This document shows positions 36,337-48,615 of a stretch of DNA of 64,000 nucleotides, piece after piece. The translations under genes and the position numbers were made by a program. The notes under the pieces are model-generated. The model made no database searches. It was not told the DNA's origin and saw nothing but the letters and a program-made list of their open reading frames with translations. The stretch is from contig JACDOX010000084.1 of the NCBI GenBank assembly GCA_014549065.1, positions 1,150,215 through 1,214,214 of the forward strand. The letters run 5' to 3'. This DNA comes from Cardinalis cardinalis. Taxonomy: Eukaryota; Chordata; Aves; Passeriformes; Cardinalidae. Numbering within the stretch: position 1 is the stretch's first letter; each line of letters starts with the position of its first letter.

Positions 36337-39300
36337 TAAAGGAGCCATTCCTGATCCCATGACCCATCTCCTGAGTCCAGCAGTCCCTGAAGAATGTGAT
36401 TCATTAACTGAACTGCTTCTGCTGACTGTATTTTTCCAATGCCTCATAACCTACATGAAATTACAATATTTTTCCCATTCTCACTCTGTGTATGTCAGAT
36501 ACTTACTTACCCCAGTTATTTTCCTAGCTAGCCTCATAGGAGTTGTGTAAATGGCATTATCAAAATTGCATCTCCCTGATTCATTATTTCCAATTTTACA
36601 AAATAGCTGAGTTAGTAAAGACACTATCAAAGGGGTTTTTAAATAAACATGCTTAATCTTCTGGAGATTAAAAGAGATAGTATGGGTGACATATAATGAT
36701 TATTTTACCCCAAAGCCATCAGAAATACAANGTACAAGAAAAAACACATCAAACAAATAGGCACAATAGAGAGCATTTCCATGAGAAGATAATCACACTT
36801 CAGGATTTGCTTCAACTCAGTGGCCTAAATATTGCTCTATATGTATAATAACATGAAAGAGGAATACTAAAAAGTTCTAGATTTATACTCACAGTCTGTT
36901 TTAAAAAATGAACTGCAACTAATATCTATACTTATTTATTTTCAAATTAATTCTTAGGAGTTCAATCTGATAACAGGCAAAAATAAAAATAATTTAGGAA
37001 GCTAGAAAATAAAAAGAAAGGTGATNAATTTCTGGCATGATGCAAATTTTGATTGATAAGAGTAAAATGATTAGGCAATGTGTCTCTAACCAGATATCAA
37101 GAAAATTACACTGACTGTCTGATTATCTTAATATTTTTGACAGAAAATGTATGATATGCAGAAGAAACTCATGGCCTGCCAGTATAGAAACTCATGGGAA
37201 GCAGCACAGATTCAACTTTGTAGAGAAGGAGTTCATTTAATAAATCACAAATCCTTCTGCTATTCATCCTGGCTGCAAAGGGATAGCTGATGCAGAATAA
37301 TGCCCAATTTTCATACGCTGTGCTGGACTATTAGATATAGAGATGCTATTAGGTTCTCTCCAGATCCACTGTTGGTGTAACTGGCATAAATCAACTGCAG
37401 TTAATTGAGCTATGCAGATTTACCCTGGTAGCTGTGAGAAAATCACGAATTCATTTGCAGCATTCCTGAGAAGCCTGGAGAAGGGTTTTTTTAAGGCANA
37501 CCATGTTCTTTGAAGTGAGGGGCCTGATTAACTCTTTCCAGCAGATGCAGACACTTTGTGACTAATGGCTTTTCCATTGTCTATATATGTGGACTCATAT
37601 TCCAGAGGGCCCAAGCTTCCTGACAGATTTTCACAGAGACAAGATCTCACGTCTACTGTGTAATTATTCTGTTAATTAAGTTTTCACACATTTCATTCAT
37701 GTGCACTGTGACATTTCATCTGCCCCGAATCATTCTATGAGTACAAAGAGACAAAGTAGGAAAAACAAATTCAGAGATGGTACCTGTCTATATAATTACA
37801 GCAAAAAAGGTGGATCACAACTTTTGCCAGCTGATTGTCCTTCTTGCCACCTGACTAGTACATAGTCTTAGTAAGACACAATGTTTTCCAAACAGCTGAA
37901 ACCAATGGCCCAAAAGAGCCATGGATTACTNAGAGAAGGTTGCTCTGCTTGAGGAGAGAGGGGCTTTTTTAGATCCCTCTAAAAGAATGGGCTAAAATCC
38001 ACTCTCTTTGTCTGTCCCTCCCTCCCCAATCCCTTTGCTTTAATACATTTTTCTAGGACAGCTTCAAGCACTGCAATTTCAAATCCATCCCTCTAATAAT
38101 GTTTGCTTACCTAGTGTTACAATAAAAACCTCACCTCAGGTAAGGAGTCCCACCACAGATCCTCTTATCAGTCACCACCTATGAGCAGTACATGCTGTTT
38201 TCACATCAGCATCAGGAGAGAAGTTAAGTAGGTGCCTCCCTTCTGTTTGAAGCTTCAGACAATAGACTTTTACTCTGTTTGACTTCTTTCAGCTCAGGCT
38301 GTATGACAAATGCATTCCACATCAAGCAGTGGGCAGGCTCACAGCTGCTGCTGGAAAAGCAGTGGTTACTGAGACTGTTTCACTCTGGGGCAGTGCTCAG
38401 GTCTGTTTAACAGCTGACAACATCAAGATTCATCACTGCTGGGCTGCAAGTTTCCCCTGTAATCAAGTACAATATTGACACTGAGTGAATGCTGGATCAG
38501 GGCCCCAAATATCCAGAATTCTCAATGTATATTTAGGCTTAAGCACAGGGAGGACACAGGAATATTACTTGATTTAGCTCAGTATAATATCAAAATTTAA
38601 TTTTGCTGTTTAGTACCAATAGTTCTTCTCAGAAGTAGTAAAATACATCATATTCTTGTTGGCATTAAAAAAAAGAAAAAAAAAAAAGCCAGAAAGAGTA
38701 CCAGTTGTTTTATATTCAAACAAAACAGTCACATATTTGCATTGACATGAATGAGCAAGGTTTCTCAGTCATTGCAATGGGAGCTTGGATGAAAGAAACA
38801 GATCTAAAGGCTTATTCTACCACCTTTTTTTAAGACTGCCTGCAAGGTACTTTGCTGCCTTTTTTTTTTTTTAAGCTTATCAATATGTATTTCAGAATTT
38901 CTTACTTTTATGTTTAACACATCTTTTTTAAAAGGGANCACGATCACTTTGTAAGGATGCTACTTAGATATACAGTGGTACAAAAAGGCAGCCACAGACT
39001 GGGAGGAAAGCTNTTGAAAGCCCACGGGAAGTGACAGGAGTGGAAAGCAGATCTTTCCAGAGCAACTCCGTCCCTGGTACCTTCCCATTACACCCAGCTG
39101 GTGTTTATTGTGGCCTTTCACAGGTGCCAGGTAGTGCTCGGTGCTGGGATAGATCAGTGCTAAGGGCAAGCCCAACATGGTATAGTATCACAGTCACTCA
39201 TCAAAATGAGAGCTCTGAGGTCTGTTTTTCCCTTCAGAAAGCACTTGAGTTCATTTATCCCACCTTTTAATCAGGCACCACTTCTCTTTTGACTAAAGCT

Positions 39301-42207
39301 TAACCTAAGGGAAAATATGAGTACAAGCTGAGGGGAAGAATCCTACCTTTTTGTCAAAGAAGGGTGGTTTGTTCTTGATTTCAAGCATGAGGCAGTTTGA
39401 TCTTAATAATATTGTGCTATAACCTCCTCTCAAATTAGGACATTAAGAATCCCTCCACTTTTGTTTCTGCAGGTCTTCAGCAGGTGGTTCTGGTTTGAAA
39501 TATGATTAGCAGCCTGTACAACACATGGAGCTAAGAATAAAAGAGGCAATTAGGGTTACATTCAGGTGAGCACACCACTCTAAAATAGTACGGATTTCGA
39601 TAATTATACAGTTCAAGGATAATGTGTATCAGTGCCTCCCCTGAGAATCTTCAGTTCATCTCCTGGTCTTTATTTCTAATTAATCCTTGACTCCTTTTGT
39701 AGGTTAATACAATTAACAATAGGGATAAACNCATTGTAGTGTATAGCCAATTAGATTTATAGAGCTTGCTTTTCTTTGCTATGACCATCAGGGGTCTGAG
39801 GAAACCCTCTTAAATCAGTCTTAGTTTCAGCATTAGTCAATGACATGCATGCTCAAACACCTCCTTTTAACCATGCTGAGGGTACCAAAGAGACAAAATC
39901 AGTTTTGTGCAATGTTTTTTCAAAAGACTGCTCCAGAAACAAACATTTGCCACCCCTGAACACTTGCTATATTCTCATTGNACTGTGTCTATCCAAAATG
40001 AATAGTCAGCATGTCCTTAAAGACATAGACTAATCTTACAAGAACTCAGGCTTAGATAGAAACCCAAAAATTATACAGGAAAATACTGTTTTCCTCACAG
40101 AAGTGTAAAGAGAGAAAGGCTCTGTAGGGTGAAATTGTATTTGGCACNATATTGATTTATTTTCTCTTTGTTTCTTACCCTTATTTTACCAGCCTGCTGC
40201 TGTTTCTAGCTTTTCCAGGTCTTAACAGCTGGATGTGAACCAAAACANGTGGGTGCTGCTCTCACTGCTGCAGTTTAGATTTTCTTTTTAATCACCCACA
40301 AATGTATATTGAAATAAAATATAAAAAAATTAAAACAGCAAAATGAGACCAGCTACTCTTATAAAATAATNGGTTATGCACATAAATACTGAAAACTGCA
40401 AAACAGAAGAGTGATTTTTAAAGGGTTTTTGATTAAATCTCTATTCCCACTGTCCTCTGTCACTCTGTGTCCATGCCTTCTTGGCTCCCTTTCTCTATTT
40501 TCAAAAACATCTGTAGTAGTGTGCAGGACTTAAAAGGTAAACATTTTCATTTGTGTGGTTATATATTCAAAATGTGTGACTGCAGAGTGGAAGCCTGAAA
40601 TGAAAGGGCTTATTAATAACATTTTTTATTCATACAGCAGTAAGAAAAGACTTCATTTGTTCATCCCTTGATTGCCTTTTTCTTTTCAATTACCTCTTCT
40701 AAAAGGAAGTTTAATGTCATTTCTGGATTCCAGCAGGTCTCCAGTTAAAAAGAAAACTAGACAAAACATTTTCAACTTCAGGTAGGTTTTCCTCTGACTN
40801 TTTCCCCATCATGTTATCTATTTAATGTTAATGAGACAGCTGGTATGTCCTAACTTGGATTGAGAAAAGCTAATTTTTGTGTGGACCAATAAAGCTTATG
40901 TCTCTTAGCCCTGGTGCCAATCCCNCGCCCTGGGCTGCCTAATACCAGAATCTCCTTCCAATCTAAGACATCAGGGGGACCTTGCACCTGGACTCACTAG
41001 CAGGGCAAGCTGTCCCTTCTGGGGCAATCCTGCAGCCCTGCTCTTCAGTGCCCCACTGCAGAGCTTGCCTGGGCTGTGGGTTGGGCTCCCCTACCCTCAC
41101 CAGACTGCCCCGGTGGTGGTGGTACTGCAGGAGGGCACACAGGAGCTCAGTGTGAGGTTGTGGGGCAGGTTTGATCCTACTCTAGGTTGTCTTTTCACNA
41201 TTCTCCTTTGCTGTGCTGCTCCTCCCATGGTTTATACTCCCAAAGTCCACAGCAGTGTTCTCTACTTTTNTCTCCAAGACCCCAGTGTGTTCCCACAACA
41301 CTGATTGCAATCCTTTTTCTTCTGAGACAGGACACAGCACCCCAGATTTTATTAAGCTGTCACAATGAAATGAGGGCTTCTAAGCTGAGACAAGCCTCCA
41401 CTGAAACAGGAATGCAAACTCCTACCAGAATCTAGCAGAAGAGCAAAAAAGAAAGGAACACATTCCACCTAAACNAACTTCTTTCCAGTCACACTGTGTG
41501 AAGGGCTGCCCTATGAAAATGGTTCAGAGGATTTAAAACATCTTGCACTGAAGTAGGTCATGCACTTCAGGACCAATTGAAAATGTATGGTGCTCCAAAA
41601 TCTAAAATGAATGCCAAAAGTTTCCATGATTCTTAGGCCTAAGCTAGTGACAGAAATCAGATGAGTAGAAAAAAGAGGACTGCTTTCAGATAGTTTTGTA
41701 TAGATGGTAATGATCCTTAACCCATCATTTCAAACTCAACATGCAGCCCAGGGCAGAACTTTCTGGCCATTCAAAGAAAGGCTTTACCTTTTACTGTAAC
41801 ATTGGAGCAGATCACAACTCTAATTAATTTATCTTCGCAGTATTTCTTGTCTTGCTCTAGTGTTTACATGACACTGACACTAATACCAGTTTACACATGT
41901 ATTACAAAAGACCATCTGTATTTCAGCTNGGGGACAATGTTTCTGGTAGTTGAGTTTGCTGAATCCTAATTAACACTANCATAAAACACTTCTCTAAAAA
42001 ATGTTCAATAAAATGGTGCTTGGCTGGTATAGGAGTAAATGGTGCTATTCTTTAAAATCATGATTATTGGTGAACCAATTGTCAAACAGAAGCTTCTTAA
42101 ATGTACTTCCAGGAAAGCAAACATAAAAGAGAGAAAAAAAGGCAACTAAAACTCTAAAAAGCAGCAATCCTTCAGGTGGTGATGTAAACTCTTCAAAGGC
42201 AACTTAC
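36337..42207. other. Unassigned sequence, no gene recognised
   Basis: No repeat family or gene identified. Poly-A/poly-T tracts occur at about 38666-38687 and 38861-38873. A GC-richer patch at 40.9-41.3 kb produces overlapping frames without features of a protein. Confidence 0.45.
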
Positions 42208-42294
42208 CTTTTCCTTGTTAAAGAGCTGCAAATGATCTCCTGGGAACCTGGATCTTCGCTGAGATTATTCAAGACATCTTTTAGAGACTCTGCC
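42208..42294 (-). other. Possible internal coding exon (unverified)
   Basis: On the minus strand a pyrimidine-rich acceptor (GTATTCCTTTTTCTAG) and a perfect donor (AAAAG|GTAAGT) bound 87 bases. Only one frame is open; it starts with the last base of a codon, so the exon would be phase 2-2 and 29 codons. The peptide is acidic then basic (AESLKDVLNN...SLTRK). The open frame runs on upstream to 42404, so a longer exon starting after ATGTAG near 42348 is also possible. The peptide is not one I recognise. The splice sites are among the best in the window. Confidence 0.35.
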
Positions 42295-42655
42295 CTAGAA
42301 AAAGGAATACTTTTTTGCTCTGCAAAATATATTGTTTCTTGGTTCCTACATGTCAGAAGAACATTCCATTTAAAGAAGAACCATATGCAGTTGGATGTTT
42401 TCAATACATCTCAATATCTTGCTGCTCTTCATCCAAAACATAACTGTACACTTGTCTGACTTGCTGATGTTGCACCTTTCTCACCTCTCCCAGAAATCTC
42501 TGTGATCAGTCTTTAAAATGTCCTGAGGCACAAATAATGGGACAGGAAAAAAAGCATAAAACCAGCTGATTTGTGATGGGTTATTTTGCTTACTCTCTGA
42601 TTATGCTTTGTTGAGTTGTTAAAGGGTCTGTTATGGGAGAGCTTTTGATACATAC

Positions 42656-42717
42656 CTGGCTTTACAGAGACAGTCCAGTTTTTCTCAACTGTGGACTCAT
42701 TGCAGTAGAGTTTGCAC
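42656..42717 (-). other. Possible internal coding exon (unverified)
   Basis: A 62-base minus-strand segment with acceptor CATTTCCCTACTTCAAG and donor CCAG|GTATGT. One frame is open through both ends; it encodes C-K-L-Y-C-N-E-S-T...N-W-T-V-S-V-K-P, with two cysteines and two potential N-glycosylation sites (NES, NWT), as in an extracellular domain. It would begin with one codon base and leave one, so it is not in phase with the candidate at 42208-42294 unless that exon starts at another acceptor (after AACCAAG) or another exon lies between them. Confidence 0.3.
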
Positions 42718-43402
42718 CTTGAAGTAGGGAAATGAGTGGTTAAGCAGCTGTTTTCATGGCTCTGTAATTTTATCTCACCTTTTCTCCCTGTGATTTTTCT
42801 GAAGTCTGATACTTTAAGTAACTCACCTCCTCCTTGCAATTCAGAGAGCTGTTATTTTTTGACAAAGACAACTGATTGCTGCCTCCTATTTAGTGGCTAT
42901 TTCAAGTATTTATCCCAGCATATAACATTGTCTGTAAAGAAAACTAAAGCTGCACATTGACCAGGTCTGTGTCATTGCCTTCTCTCTCTACAGCTTTGTT
43001 TAATACTCCCTTTCTTTTGAGTCTGCTGTGCTTAGGAAACCCAGATTCAACCTTTTGTTCTAGCAGAGATCTGGCATGTCCAGCATAAGAAAGAATATCC
43101 TTCTTGTAATCAAGCCATGGGCCAGGCTGGGCCAGACCTCCTTTTGCTTGTCCTTCTCCATACAGACAAGGAGGGCAAAACAAGGACAACGATACCACAG
43201 AAGGGAATGCCTCTATCCCTTTGCCTTAGTGGCTCATTGCCAAATTTTCTCATGTGTTAGCACAAGTGCTTGTCCTGCCACATAAAGACATGGATCACAA
43301 TGAATCTGATTGATAACTGATAAGCTATAAAATGAATAAAACAGGATAGGTTTCCAACAAGGCTATTGTTAATGAGAACTGGTTCAACAGAATATTTGCT
43401 TC

Positions 43403-44475
43403 TGGTGGGGTGACCCTGGCAAGACAACGGGTGTCCACCAAAACCACTCTATCACTTCCCACCTTAGCTGGACAAGAGGAGAGAGGATATACCAAAAAGG
43501 TTCGTGGGTCAAGACAAGGACAGAGAGAGATCACTCACCAGTTACTGTCATGGGCAAAACAGACTTGACTTGGGGAAAAAATTACTTTACCTGCTACCAA
43601 TCAAATTAGAACAGGATAAGGAGAAATAAAAAGATATCTTAAAACACCTTCCCCCTACTTCTTCCTTCTTGCAAAACTTGACTTTGCTCCTGACTGGGGA
43701 ATGGGNGCTGCAGTCAGCTCATCACAAGTTGTCTTTGCTGCTCCATCCTCCTCAGGGAGAGGATTCCTGACAACCTTGCCTGCTCCAGTATGGGATCCCT
43801 CTCACAGAAGACAGTCTTCCATTAACTTCTCCAAAGTGAGTCCTTGCCACAATTCCTTACAACCTGCTCCAGCTTGGGGCTCTTCCCTGGAGTGCAGTCC
43901 TTCAGGAACAGGCTGTTCCAGTGTGGGTCCCCTGTGGGGTTACAAGACCTGCCAGAACACTTGCTCCAGCATAGGCTCCTCTCTCCATGGATCCACAGGT
44001 TCTGCCAGGAGCCTGCTCCAGTGCAGGCTTCTCCATTGGGCATCCATCTGATCCTGCAAGGGGTTCTCCAGAGGCTGGTGGATCTCTATTCCCTGTGGAA
44101 GTTCACGGACTGCAGGGCATGGCTGCCNCACCATGGTCTGCACCACAGGCTGCAGGGAAAGCTCTGCTCCAGCACCTGGAAGAAGCCTTCTCCCTCTTTC
44201 TTCACTGAGCTTGGTGTCTGCAATGTTGTTTCTCACATACTCTCACTCCTCTCTTCTTTGACTGCAGTTGTTGGTTTGCAGGGTTTTTTACCCCCTTCTT
44301 AGGTATTTTAGCAGTGAGACGCTACCACTGTCATTGACAGGATTGGCTTTGGCCACTGGCAAGTCTGTCTTGAAGCCAGCTGGAATTGGCTCTGTCAGAG
44401 ACAGGAAGCTTTAAGCATCTTCTGTCAGAAATCACNCCGGCACCCCTGGTACTAAAGACTTGCCACATCAACTGA
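43403..44475 (-). mobile_element. Decayed ERVL-like LTR (solo or fragment)
   Basis: An avian endogenous-retrovirus LTR-type repeat. The left end, GGTGGGGTGACCCTGGC, is the complement of the family's 3' end as I remember it. It is followed by 'gggtcaagacaaggacagag', 'agatcactcaccagttac', 'acttggggaaaaaatt', then a GC-richer region of repeated 'cctgctccagNNNggg' units and 'tcaccatggtctgcacc...', 'cttggtgtctgca', 'gctctgtcagagacaggaag'. Orientation is inferred to be minus. I see no internal retroviral genes and no clear right-hand terminus; the match fades near 44475. Long open frames on both strands (up to 152 codons) inside it are by-products of the LTR composition, not genes. Confidence 0.7.
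43778..44062. repeat. Imperfect internal repeat of the LTR
   Basis: At least six copies of a degenerate CTGCTCCAGYRTGGG-type unit spaced roughly 45-60 bases, for example near 43778, 43864, 43911, 43960, 44006. This is built into the LTR family and is not a separate satellite. Confidence 0.6.
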
Positions 44476-46179
44476 ATAAGCATAATTTCTATGCTTAAAA
44501 CTACCTTTTAATTTTGGTAAGAAGCTTGTCTGAATACTATTTATGTGAGATCTGGTCCTGTGTTAAAGTGCCAGAAGGCATGAAAGCTGAACCTTGTGAG
44601 TAAAAATTGCTAAAAGANACCAGTCAGAGAAGGATAATATTACCCAAAAATTCCAGCACCTACATGTTTCCTGACATTGTGTGTCATTGGAGTTCCGTGT
44701 TCACTTTGCTATGTGGGAACAGAGATAAATGACACTGAAACATCAAATTAATTGCTTTGCAGTCAACAGTCTGTCTGCTAGATGTATTGGACTACACGTT
44801 ACCTGACCACATTTCTAGAAGATGTTGCTTTCTAAATTACATTCAATTAGTTGGAATTATCCTAATTTGAACCCAAGACCCCTGTCCTCAAGATATTATC
44901 CGCTAAAAGAAAAGAAGTTTTGACACTAATCTCAATGCATTTATTTTAATGCACTATTTCTGCAAAATTAAAGCAAGAGTACATCATTACACTAATCTCA
45001 GACACATTATACTATTTTCAGACACACAAATCTGAATCTACATTGAATGAGCAGGTAAGATTAGTGTGTCTCATTACAAAACATAAACCCTCCTGCAACT
45101 GTGTTTTACACTTGGGCTGTTAAANTGGCAACCTTTTTGAAAGGAAGAAAAAACAGTTTAAACACCAGTCAAAGAATTTGACATAATAAATGTAATTTGA
45201 ACATCTTGGCAAGATCATCAAAATGGAATTAGTTGCTAAATGATAGCACAAATNTGGTAATCGAAAGGATTCAATATTTCTGGAGCTTATCTATGCTCCA
45301 CTGAAATTTCTTAATGTATCTACACTGAATGCTGTGATTTCAGAGAAACTAAAATTAAGATTTTGCATGCCTATTTACATGCAAATTATTGCACAGAAAT
45401 TGAATTACCAGTTCTTCCAAAAAATTAATTTTGGCCAGGTGTTCTTGAGCAAGTTATATACTATATCTGTGGTGTGTTCTATGCAAAATCNAGGGAGTTT
45501 TATATCAGATATCTTCCAGAAAACTCAGACTATTACCTTGAATCTGAGGGTAAAGGGATTAAGATTTAATTCCATGGAAAGGATTAAGAACCTGTAATAG
45601 ATCTTGGTGGTTAGAAATTAGGCGCGACAGCATTTCAAGTGCCAGATTCTCACAACCTGTTGGGAGGTCAGAGTCCAGGTTCTGGACTCTGTAGGGAAGA
45701 CTAGAAAGAAGCAACNAACTAAAAACATGGAATCTTCTCTTGCTCTGGCACTTTGCACCAGTAGCAAAGAGGGACATTCTGTTTGGAGCCTGTTCCTGAA
45801 GCACAGCCTCTCATTTTCTTTCTCAGAATTCATTCATGTCCCCAGCCATTCATTCATTTAATGCCATTCATTCCTTTAATGACTGGCAAAAGGAAAAAAT
45901 ATGTCTAGGTAACAGTTGTGGTGATAACAGTAGCACATATTATTCACTTTGCACTTAGCACAAAATATAGAAACATCTTATAGAATAAGCACTGCTGACC
46001 CCTTTCAATGTCCCCCTTTTCTCCACTCCAGCATTACATCCCTATTTTTCCATGCCTTTCTCGCTGTCTGTTTTTGACTCTCAGTAAATTTTCTGGACTT
46101 CTCCTTTCTACAGGAAAATTACTTCAATATGAAATGCAGAAAATACCTCTTACTCCTGTGTGGTACATAGGACACTTAC
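44476..46179. other. Unassigned sequence, weak exon-like signals
   Basis: No repeat family recognised. On the plus strand 45022-45054 is a 33-base segment with one open frame between CTATTTTCAG and CAG|GTAAGA. It is too short to judge and lies opposite the minus-strand candidates. Confidence 0.4.
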
Positions 46180-46266
46180 CTTGGAAGTGGCAAATGTAAT
46201 TTTGAATGTCATTTNATCCAGGAGTGAGTCAAAGCCAATTTCCAGTTCTATCCATGAGATGCTGCC
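46180..46266 (-). other. Possible internal coding exon (unverified)
   Basis: Minus-strand segment ending in a consensus donor CCAAG|GTAAGT. One frame is open from 46269 down to the donor; it reads as an alternating hydrophobic-polar, beta-strand-like peptide (W-I-E-L-E-I-G-F-D-S-L-L-D, then M-T-F-K-I-T-F-A-T-S-K) and finishes in phase 0. The acceptor is uncertain: AG at 46267-46268 gives an 87-base phase 0-0 exon, AG at 46262-46263 gives 82 bases starting with one codon base. Neither has a strong pyrimidine tract, which is the main weakness. Confidence 0.3.
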
Positions 46267-46676
46267 CTCTCACCATTGAAATTAAGCTGTAGTTTGTGTT
46301 TTGGGTGAGCCCAACTCTCCTGGTGTACCCTACATGAATTCTAAGAATCTCTATTGGTCAGAACTACTGAGAATTCTGAGATAAAGTTTAGGGTTTCCCT
46401 CATAGATATTTTCCTATTTTCCTTCTACCTCTGAGACACATTTACATCCCAAGGATCACACAATGCTGCTGTCTTTTGAAAAGCCACCAGTTCATTAATC
46501 ATTTCTAATTAACACAGTGGAGAACCAAAACTAATTTTTAAGGATGGAGAGCACATTGCCGAAGGAAATAATGAGACAGACTTTTTTCCCCCTGAGCTGT
46601 TTACAAACAAATCGCAGTAAAATGAAGCTGTATTGCACACTGTGTTTCACCTGAGAGTGGATGGAGGCATGGATAA

Positions 46677-46728
46677 ATGAAATAGCTTGAGTACACTCAC
46701 ACATGAAATAGCTTGAGCACACTCATGC
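46677..46728 (+). repeat. 26-bp imperfect tandem duplication
   Basis: Two adjacent 26-base units starting ATGAAATAGCTTGAG (46677-46702 and 46703-46728), differing at three positions. Confidence 0.92.
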
Positions 46729-47340
46729 AGGAAGTACAAGTNGAAATTGGAAAATTCAGCCAAAGTTGAAGTCCCTGGTGGTGCCTTGGCCCCTACCCTT
46801 GTATCATCTGTTGGACTGACCTTTTCTGAACCAAAGAAAAATTTTCCAATGCTGAGTCAAAGATTGTAAAAAACAGCCTAGGTACAGAGAGATCCTGCCT
46901 CTAGAATCCATTCCCAGTTTCAGGCATAGTTGTTGTGGGTGCTGAAAGATCAACTGCAGCCTGGGATTCAAATTCTAGCCTCTCCCTGTTTCAGGAGTAG
47001 CAAAGTTAGTCCAGACTANACTTCACCTGGCTAAGATGACCCAGCTGGAGTGGCTGGCGCTGTGAGGGGGAGTGATGTACTCAGTTCTGCCCGTGCTCTG
47101 TCCCACACCCTGTGTGCACTTGGGAAATGACACCCAATAGCCACCCTCTAAGTCAGCTCTGAGCTGGCTCTTACCACATTAGGAATGAATGCACTGGAAG
47201 TGCTGCTTGCCACATGACACCCTTTCCCTTCCTTTGCTTGTGCTTCACTTTTCNCTTTTCTTTGGAGCACAGAAGAATCCCTCAGATTGATGCTGACATG
47301 TATGAAATTGTATGAACTTTTTAATCTGTAACATAGAGAT

Positions 47341-47388
47341 ACATATACATACACATATATATGTATATATATATGTATATATATGTTC
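47341..47388. repeat. (TA)n microsatellite with TG/CA interruptions
   Basis: About 48 bases of alternating purine-pyrimidine sequence (acatatacatacacatatat..., then 'gtatatatat' units). Confidence 0.88.
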
Positions 47389-47630
47389 TTATTATCAAAG
47401 TAGTTTTATTTATTCTATTTAATATTTCTTTTGCTTTGTACAGGTTTCTGAATCTATTCTCAAATGTTTTTTACCTAAGTTTCAATGTCACCTCAAATTC
47501 AAATGTCAATGCATTTGTCCAGGCCNACTTGCAGAACCAGCCAGCTGAGAAATGGAGCACGAATTCATTAACAAATCATACCTACCAGAACTGACCTTAC
47601 AACCTGTATGAATTGAAAGGAAAGACTTAC

Positions 47631-47645
47631 CTCGGCTGGCTTCTT
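47631..47645 (-). other. Candidate 15-nt microexon (unverified)
   Basis: On the minus strand the strong acceptor TACCTCTGCTTTTTCACAG is followed by AAGAAGCCAGCCGAG and a perfect donor GTAAGTC. The 15 bases are open in all three frames (for example K-K-P-A-E) and would insert five residues without changing phase, as neuronal microexons do. The match to splice consensus on both sides is the best in the window, but a 15-base exon cannot be validated from sequence alone. Confidence 0.3.
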
Positions 47646-48530
47646 CTGTGAAAAAGCAGAGGTAACCAGCACAGTCAAAGAGACAAGATTCCCNAAACAC
47701 AAAATGTTGTTATCAATCATGTAACATCAAATCAAAAACAGTGGAAAGAAAGAAGAGAAATACGACTCTGGGACTATTCCAGTGAGTTTGGCAGCTTCTT
47801 NCTAGCTTAAAAAAAATAAAGGCACAGGTAACTTTTTTCATTGTTGAACTGTAGAGTCACATAATGACAGCCTAGACATTTTCACTCTAGAGAAGTAAAC
47901 ATTTTACAGCATGAAAGAAATTGCTGTAGTGACCCAGGGGAGCTACCAATGTTTCTTGGATGTGGACAATTAACCAAACCAATATAGTTAATTTTGCCAC
48001 AGGTCTTAAATGATCTAGAAAGCAGACAACACACTTCACCTTAGTAGACTTAACTTAGGTACTGCAACAGAAGAAAACTTCAGTGAAACCTCACAGCAGC
48101 CAGGGCTGCAATTGAGAAACACCTGTAGGAATAGATTTGCATGGATCTTAACACCACCACTGAATTTTTGTTAGCTGGGTTCGGCAGAGCCCAGCCTAAA
48201 CCAGCACAGGCTAGCACTGCATACATCCCAGTGGGCACCTCTGTCACCACTAAAATGTAGAGAGCCAGATACAGCTGTAATCACTTGCAAACAGTGCCTT
48301 CCCTCCATGGAAGGGTCTCCTGATATACATCTGCATCAAAACAGGCTGTGCCTCAAGTAAATATTAGCTCCATACCACAGATTAGGAAGTAGAGGTCCAT
48401 GGCTTATCCCTGCTTATACAACAGGACATTCATGCAACTAGTCTCCAAAACCAGTCCCTACTGAATCTTGCTTCCCACACAGCTGTGCTTACAATGATTT
48501 TAGAGATGAGCATCCTTGTGAGCCACTCAC
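47646..48530. other. Unassigned sequence between exon candidates
   Basis: No gene or repeat recognised. A weak 22-base minus-strand candidate lies at 48040-48061 (acceptor TTTTCTTCTGTTGCAG, donor AAG|GTGAAG). Only one frame is open in it, and that frame is in phase with the 85-base candidate upstream. Confidence 0.4.
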
Positions 48531-48615
48531 CCTCAGAAGTGATGAAGGAGCAGAAGCACCCATGGCTGCCCACAGCAAAAAGACCCACAGCATTCAGGCA
48601 GGTGGCACTCCAGAG
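48531..48615 (-). other. Possible internal coding exon (unverified)
   Basis: An 85-base minus-strand segment with acceptor TGCCTCTGCCACTATGGCACAG and donor GAGG|GTGAGT. One frame is open: L-W-S-A-T-C-L-N-A-V-G-L-F-A-V-G-S-H-G, then C-F-C-S-F-I-T-S-E. This alternation of small and hydrophobic residues looks like a beta-propeller or similar strand, but no family is identified. It starts at a codon boundary and leaves one base. The patch is GC-richer than its surroundings and has a long frame on the opposite strand, so composition may explain part of the openness. Confidence 0.3.

Noticed and set aside
43701..44302. Open frames of 73 to 152 codons on both strands
   Set aside because: They fall inside a recognisable LTR built of repeated GC-rich units; both strands are open, as expected from composition.
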